Assembly: GCA_004366195.1 (NCBI GenBank)
Contig: SIRV01000036.1
Span: 1-8,579 of the forward strand
DNA: 8,579 nt
Reading direction: 5' to 3'
DNA from: Actinomycetota bacterium
GTDB taxonomy: Bacteria; Actinomycetota; UBA4738; HRBIN12
Part shown: in pieces, positions 7,018 to 8,579 of the stretch
Layout of the letters: each line of letters opens with the position of its first letter
Position numbering within the stretch: position 1 is the stretch's first letter
Notes under the pieces: model-generated
Seen by the model: the letters and a program-made list of their open reading frames with translations, nothing else
Database searches by the model: none
What the model was told of the DNA's origin: nothing
Program-made: the position numbers and the translations under genes

Positions 7018-7466
7018 TACCGGCGCAGCTCCTCCGCGAGGATCCCGCCTTCGTCGGTGCGGGTGAGGAGCACGCCCTCGCACTCCGAGAGGGGCTCGAT
7101 CTCCCGGCCGACCAGGCCGAGGACCGCGCGCTCGATGAGGGGCGTGTGCGAGACGGCGAGGCCCCGTCCGCCCTCGGGGACCGCGTCCAGCAGGGCGGCG
7201 AAGACCCCGGCCATGGCCAGGGGAGACCGGTCGGTGCCCTCCCCGGCGAGGCCGGGGATCACCCTGGGCGGAGGGAGCTCCCGGCCGAGCCCCCGCGCGA
7301 GGTGGGTCAGGGTCTCGGCGGCGCGGGCGGCGGGCGACACGAAGACGACGTCGTAGTCATCGGTCAGCCGTCGGCCGAGCTCCTCGGCCTGGCGCTGGCC
7401 CTCCGGCGAGAGGCGGTCCGCCTCGGGGTCCCGCGTGGCATGTCTACGCACCTCGAGCCGTCGCAC
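7017..7466 (-). CDS. SixA-like histidine phosphatase
   Basis: This is a small (149-residue) single-domain member of the histidine phosphatase (phosphoglycerate mutase-like) superfamily, predicted to be cytoplasmic. The catalytic core is visible: RRHAT (7-11) with His9 as the phosphoenzyme nucleophile beside Arg8, LSPEGQRQAEELG (19-31), SPAARAAETL (44-53) with the phosphate-binding Arg48, and VSHTP (105-109) with the second catalytic His107. The short form with RHA instead of RHG resembles SixA, which removes phosphate from phosphohistidine in E. coli, but many relatives act on small phosphoesters, so the substrate is uncertain. It starts at GTG 7466 with a GGAGG 9 nt upstream and ends in the TAGTG junction with the exporter gene, so the two are probably made from one mRNA. 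Confidence 0.85.
   Translation of the reverse strand: MRRLEVRRHATRDPEADRLSPEGQRQAEELGRRLTDDYDVVFVSPAARAAETLTHLARGLGRELPPPRVIPGLAGEGTDRSPLAMAGVFAALLDAVPEGGRGLAVSHTPLIERAVLGLVGREIEPLSECEGVLLTRTDEGGILAEELRR
7029..7035 (-). promoter_or_regulatory. Ribosome binding site of the LysE-type gene
   Basis: On the minus strand GGAGGAG lies 11 nt before the GTG at 7017, within the last codons of the phosphatase gene. It supports the short start over the upstream ATG at 7083. Confidence 0.5.
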
Positions 7467-7475
7467 GGTCGTCGT

Positions 7476-7480
7476 CCTCC
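7476..7480 (-). promoter_or_regulatory. Ribosome binding site of the SixA-like gene
   Basis: GGAGG on the minus strand, 9 nt before the GTG at 7466, supports that start. It lies in the 38-nt divergent gap (7467-7504), so the lipoprotein gene's promoter elements must overlap it or the phosphatase gene. Confidence 0.6.
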
Positions 7481-7486
7481 GTCGTG

Positions 7487-7492
7487 TAGCAT
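7487..7492 (+). promoter_or_regulatory. Candidate -10 box (TAGCAT) for the lipoprotein gene
   Basis: TAGCAT fits TAnnnT and would start transcription about 6 nt before the ATG at 7505. No Shine-Dalgarno precedes that ATG, so a near-leaderless transcript is plausible. No convincing -35 is seen; upstream sequence is coding on the other strand. Confidence 0.3.
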
Positions 7493-7504
7493 GGCCGCCC
7501 GTCC

Positions 7505-7945
7505 ATGCAGACTACCCGCCGATACGCCCTCGCCATCGTCGTCGCCGTCACCTTGGCGGCCGCCGTCGGTTGCACCGGCGCGTCGGGCGAGCCCGACGGG
7601 GGCTCGAGCCCGGGCGCCACCGGCCCCACCGGGGAGGACGTGATCCGACCCGGTCGTTCGGACGTGTACCGCTACGCCAACGGCGGCCTGGTGGCCACCC
7701 TCGACCTCGGCGAGGCGACGCTCGAGATCGAGAACGGCACCGACCACGATGTCGGCGAGCCGAGCTTCTACGTCCTGGACGCCCTCGACGGCAGCCGCAC
7801 GGACGGGCGGGTACTCGATCCGGCCCCCATCCCGGCGGGGGAGCGGGCCACGTTCCGGGTCGAGCTCGACGTGGCGCCGAAGGACATCGGCCTCGTGATC
7901 CTGGTCCTCGGCCGGGACAACTACGGCGCGTTCGTGCGAACCTAG
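7505..7945 (+). CDS. Predicted lipoprotein of unknown function
   Basis: This 146-residue protein is not recognised as any named family. The N-terminus has positive residues (Arg5-Arg6), a hydrophobic stretch (about 8-21) and AVGC with Cys23, a plausible lipobox, so it is probably exported and lipid-anchored. The TTRRYAL start could also suit the Tat route. A Gly/Ser/Pro-rich linker (about 24-45) leads to a compact, beta-rich domain (about 50-146) rich in Val, Asp and Gly with no cysteines. Its pattern (IENGTDHDVGEPSFYVLDA, then PIPAGERATFRVEL) resembles Ig-like FxLYD-type or similar extracytoplasmic domains, a weak resemblance judged by eye. No catalytic motif is seen. It is divergent from the phosphatase gene and converges on the adenosyltransferase with a shared CTAG. 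A role in the cell envelope is the most that can be inferred. Confidence 0.8.
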   Translation: MQTTRRYALAIVVAVTLAAAVGCTGASGEPDGGSSPGATGPTGEDVIRPGRSDVYRYANGGLVATLDLGEATLEIENGTDHDVGEPSFYVLDALDGSRTDGRVLDPAPIPAGERATFRVELDVAPKDIGLVILVLGRDNYGAFVRT

Positions 7946-8496
7946 CCGGGCTCGCGCGAGCGCGGCTCCTCCTCGCCGGCCGCCACCCGGGCCAGCACGA
8001 ACAGCAGGTCCGAGAGGCGGTTGAGGTACCGCAGGGCGGCGTCGCCGACCGGCGAGCCGGCCTCGCGCATCGCCACGGCGCTCCGCTCCGCCCTCCTGGC
8101 CACCGCCCGCGCGACGTCGAGGACGGCCGAGACGGGGTTCGCCCCCGGGACGACGAACGCGGCCGGCAGCGGGTGGGCCAGGACCAGCTCGTCGATCCAG
8201 GCCTCGAGGCGCTCCACCATCGCGTCGGTGACGACGGAGACCCCGGGCTCGAGCCGGTCGCGGGACGAAGGATCGGCCGCCAGGTCGGCGCCCACGACGA
8301 AGAGCTCGCGCTGGAGCTGGAGCAGCCCTTCGCCCAGGCGCCGATCGGTCGAGAGCGCCCGGGCGAGACCGATCGCGGCGATCGTCTCGTCCACGTCCCC
8401 CGAGGCCGCCGCGGCCGGATGGGCCTTGGAGATGCGCCCCCCGAACAGACGGCCGGTGGTGCCGTCGTCGCCGGTCCTCGTGTAGATGCGGGGCAC
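7942..8496 (-). CDS. PduO-type cob(I)alamin adenosyltransferase
   Basis: This enzyme transfers the 5'-deoxyadenosyl group of ATP to cob(I)alamin (or cobyrinic acid diamide) to make coenzyme B12; it is cytoplasmic and trimeric. The 184-residue protein fits the family length. The N-terminal ATP-binding motif is TRTGDDGTTGRLFGG (6-20), followed by GDVDE (33-37) and LQRELFVVGADLA (61-73). The core RRAER (134-138) and RYLNRLSDLLFVLAR (156-170), which includes Asp163 in the corrin-binding region, are also present. Usual LHxAR appears as LDVAR (126-130) and usual VDELN as VDETI, both mild departures. The GTG start at 8496 has no Shine-Dalgarno but sits 6 nt downstream of a TAGGAT box, suggesting a leaderless mRNA. 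No other B12 gene or B12-dependent enzyme is in view. Confidence 0.93.
   Translation of the reverse strand: MPRIYTRTGDDGTTGRLFGGRISKAHPAAAASGDVDETIAAIGLARALSTDRRLGEGLLQLQRELFVVGADLAADPSSRDRLEPGVSVVTDAMVERLEAWIDELVLAHPLPAAFVVPGANPVSAVLDVARAVARRAERSAVAMREAGSPVGDAALRYLNRLSDLLFVLARVAAGEEEPRSREPG
7950..7961. repeat. 12-nt perfect palindrome beside the shared stop codons
   Basis: GCTCGCGCGAGC reads the same on both strands and is flanked by CCG/CGG arms across a single mismatch. It lies just past the lipoprotein stop and within the non-conserved C-terminal tail of the adenosyltransferase. It could fold into a short hairpin ending transcription from the lipoprotein gene, but there is no T-tract, so a canonical terminator is not supported. 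Confidence 0.35.
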
Positions 8497-8502
8497 GGGC
8501 GT

Positions 8503-8508
8503 ATCCTA
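8503..8508 (-). promoter_or_regulatory. Candidate leaderless promoter -10 box (TAGGAT) for the adenosyltransferase
   Basis: On the minus strand TAGGAT is followed by exactly six bases and then the GTG at 8496. With the -10 box at -12 to -7, the transcript would begin at the G of the start codon. The absence of a Shine-Dalgarno agrees. No TTGACA-like -35 is visible at 16-18 nt. Confidence 0.45.
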
Positions 8509-8518
8509 CGGCAGAGGT

Positions 8519-8544
8519 CCGGCCCCCCGGGGAGGGGGAGCCGG
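8519..8544. repeat. GC-rich inverted repeat upstream of the adenosyltransferase gene
   Basis: CCGGC (8519-8523) pairs with GCCGG (8540-8544), and CCCCC (8524-8528) with GGGGG (8534-8538), leaving one bulged A and a 5-nt loop. No T-tract follows on either strand, so it is not a standard terminator. It covers the -35 region of the candidate promoter and could be an operator or simply low-complexity GC sequence. The rest of 8497-8579 shows no gene I can support. Confidence 0.35.
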
Positions 8545-8579
8545 CGGCGGAGCGGTCGGTGCCCGCCCGGCCGTGGCTT

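Noticed and set aside
7018..7083. N-terminal extension of the LysE-type exporter to the ATG at 7083
   Set aside because: The added 22 residues are Arg/Pro-rich, overlap the phosphatase gene and push the protein past the family's usual size; the GTG at 7017 has a Shine-Dalgarno and the TAGTG junction.
6502..7356. Plus-strand frames opposite the exporter and phosphatase genes
   Set aside because: No motifs and low complexity; the minus-strand products have clear membrane segments and catalytic motifs.
8497..8579. Cobalamin riboswitch upstream of the adenosyltransferase
   Set aside because: The stretch is too short, no conserved B12-box-like sequence is seen, and the TAGGAT position points to a leaderless mRNA.
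1..8579. Mobile element, CRISPR array, tRNA or rRNA, or defence system
   Set aside because: No direct-repeat array, terminal inverted repeats, transposase or nuclease motifs, or RNA gene signature was found; base composition and codon use look uniform across the genes.

Overview
The window is a compact, roughly 70+% GC stretch of bacterial chromosome with nine protein genes and almost no non-coding DNA. Several features suggest a high-GC actinomycete (Actinomycetota) or a related uncultured lineage. These are strong G/C bias at third codon positions, frequent GTG starts, an Eis-like acetyltransferase, an LmbE-family deacetylase of the kind found in mycothiol users, and the pnp / M16 peptidase / dapB order. 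The assignment is inferred from gene content only; no rRNA or other marker is present.

Bases 1-6396 (+ strand) hold a tightly packed run of five genes. They encode polynucleotide phosphorylase (pnp), an M16 zinc peptidase of the MlpA type, 4-hydroxy-tetrahydrodipicolinate reductase (dapB), an LmbE/PIG-L-type N-deacetylase and an Eis-type GNAT acetyltransferase. Spacing is 6 nt, then a 4-nt ATGA overlap, a 4-nt GTGA overlap and 12 nt, so the first four genes look like one translationally coupled transcript. The acetyltransferase may also have its own promoter overlapping the deacetylase stop codon. pnp beside an M16 peptidase, with lysine/diaminopimelate genes nearby, is a long-known arrangement in Gram-positive bacteria. 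The deacetylase and acetyltransferase sitting after dapB are the less expected part.

Bases 6400-7466 (- strand) hold a two-gene unit that converges on the acetyltransferase with only 3 nt between stop codons. A SixA-like histidine phosphatase is followed by a LysE/RhtB-type membrane exporter, linked by a TAGTG stop/start junction. Divergent from it, after a 38-nt gap, is a small predicted lipoprotein of unknown function (7505-7945, +). That gene converges on a PduO-type cob(I)alamin adenosyltransferase (7942-8496, -), and one CTAG tetranucleotide supplies the stop codons of both. The last 83 bases carry a candidate leaderless promoter for the adenosyltransferase and a GC-rich inverted repeat.

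I see no mobile element, CRISPR array, RNA gene, defence cassette or convincing new biological system. This is mainly conserved housekeeping DNA. The points worth checking are the arginine-rich repeated tail of PNPase, the deacetylase/acetyltransferase pair, a recurring TAGNNT box in front of starts that lack a ribosome binding site, and the unplaced lipoprotein.
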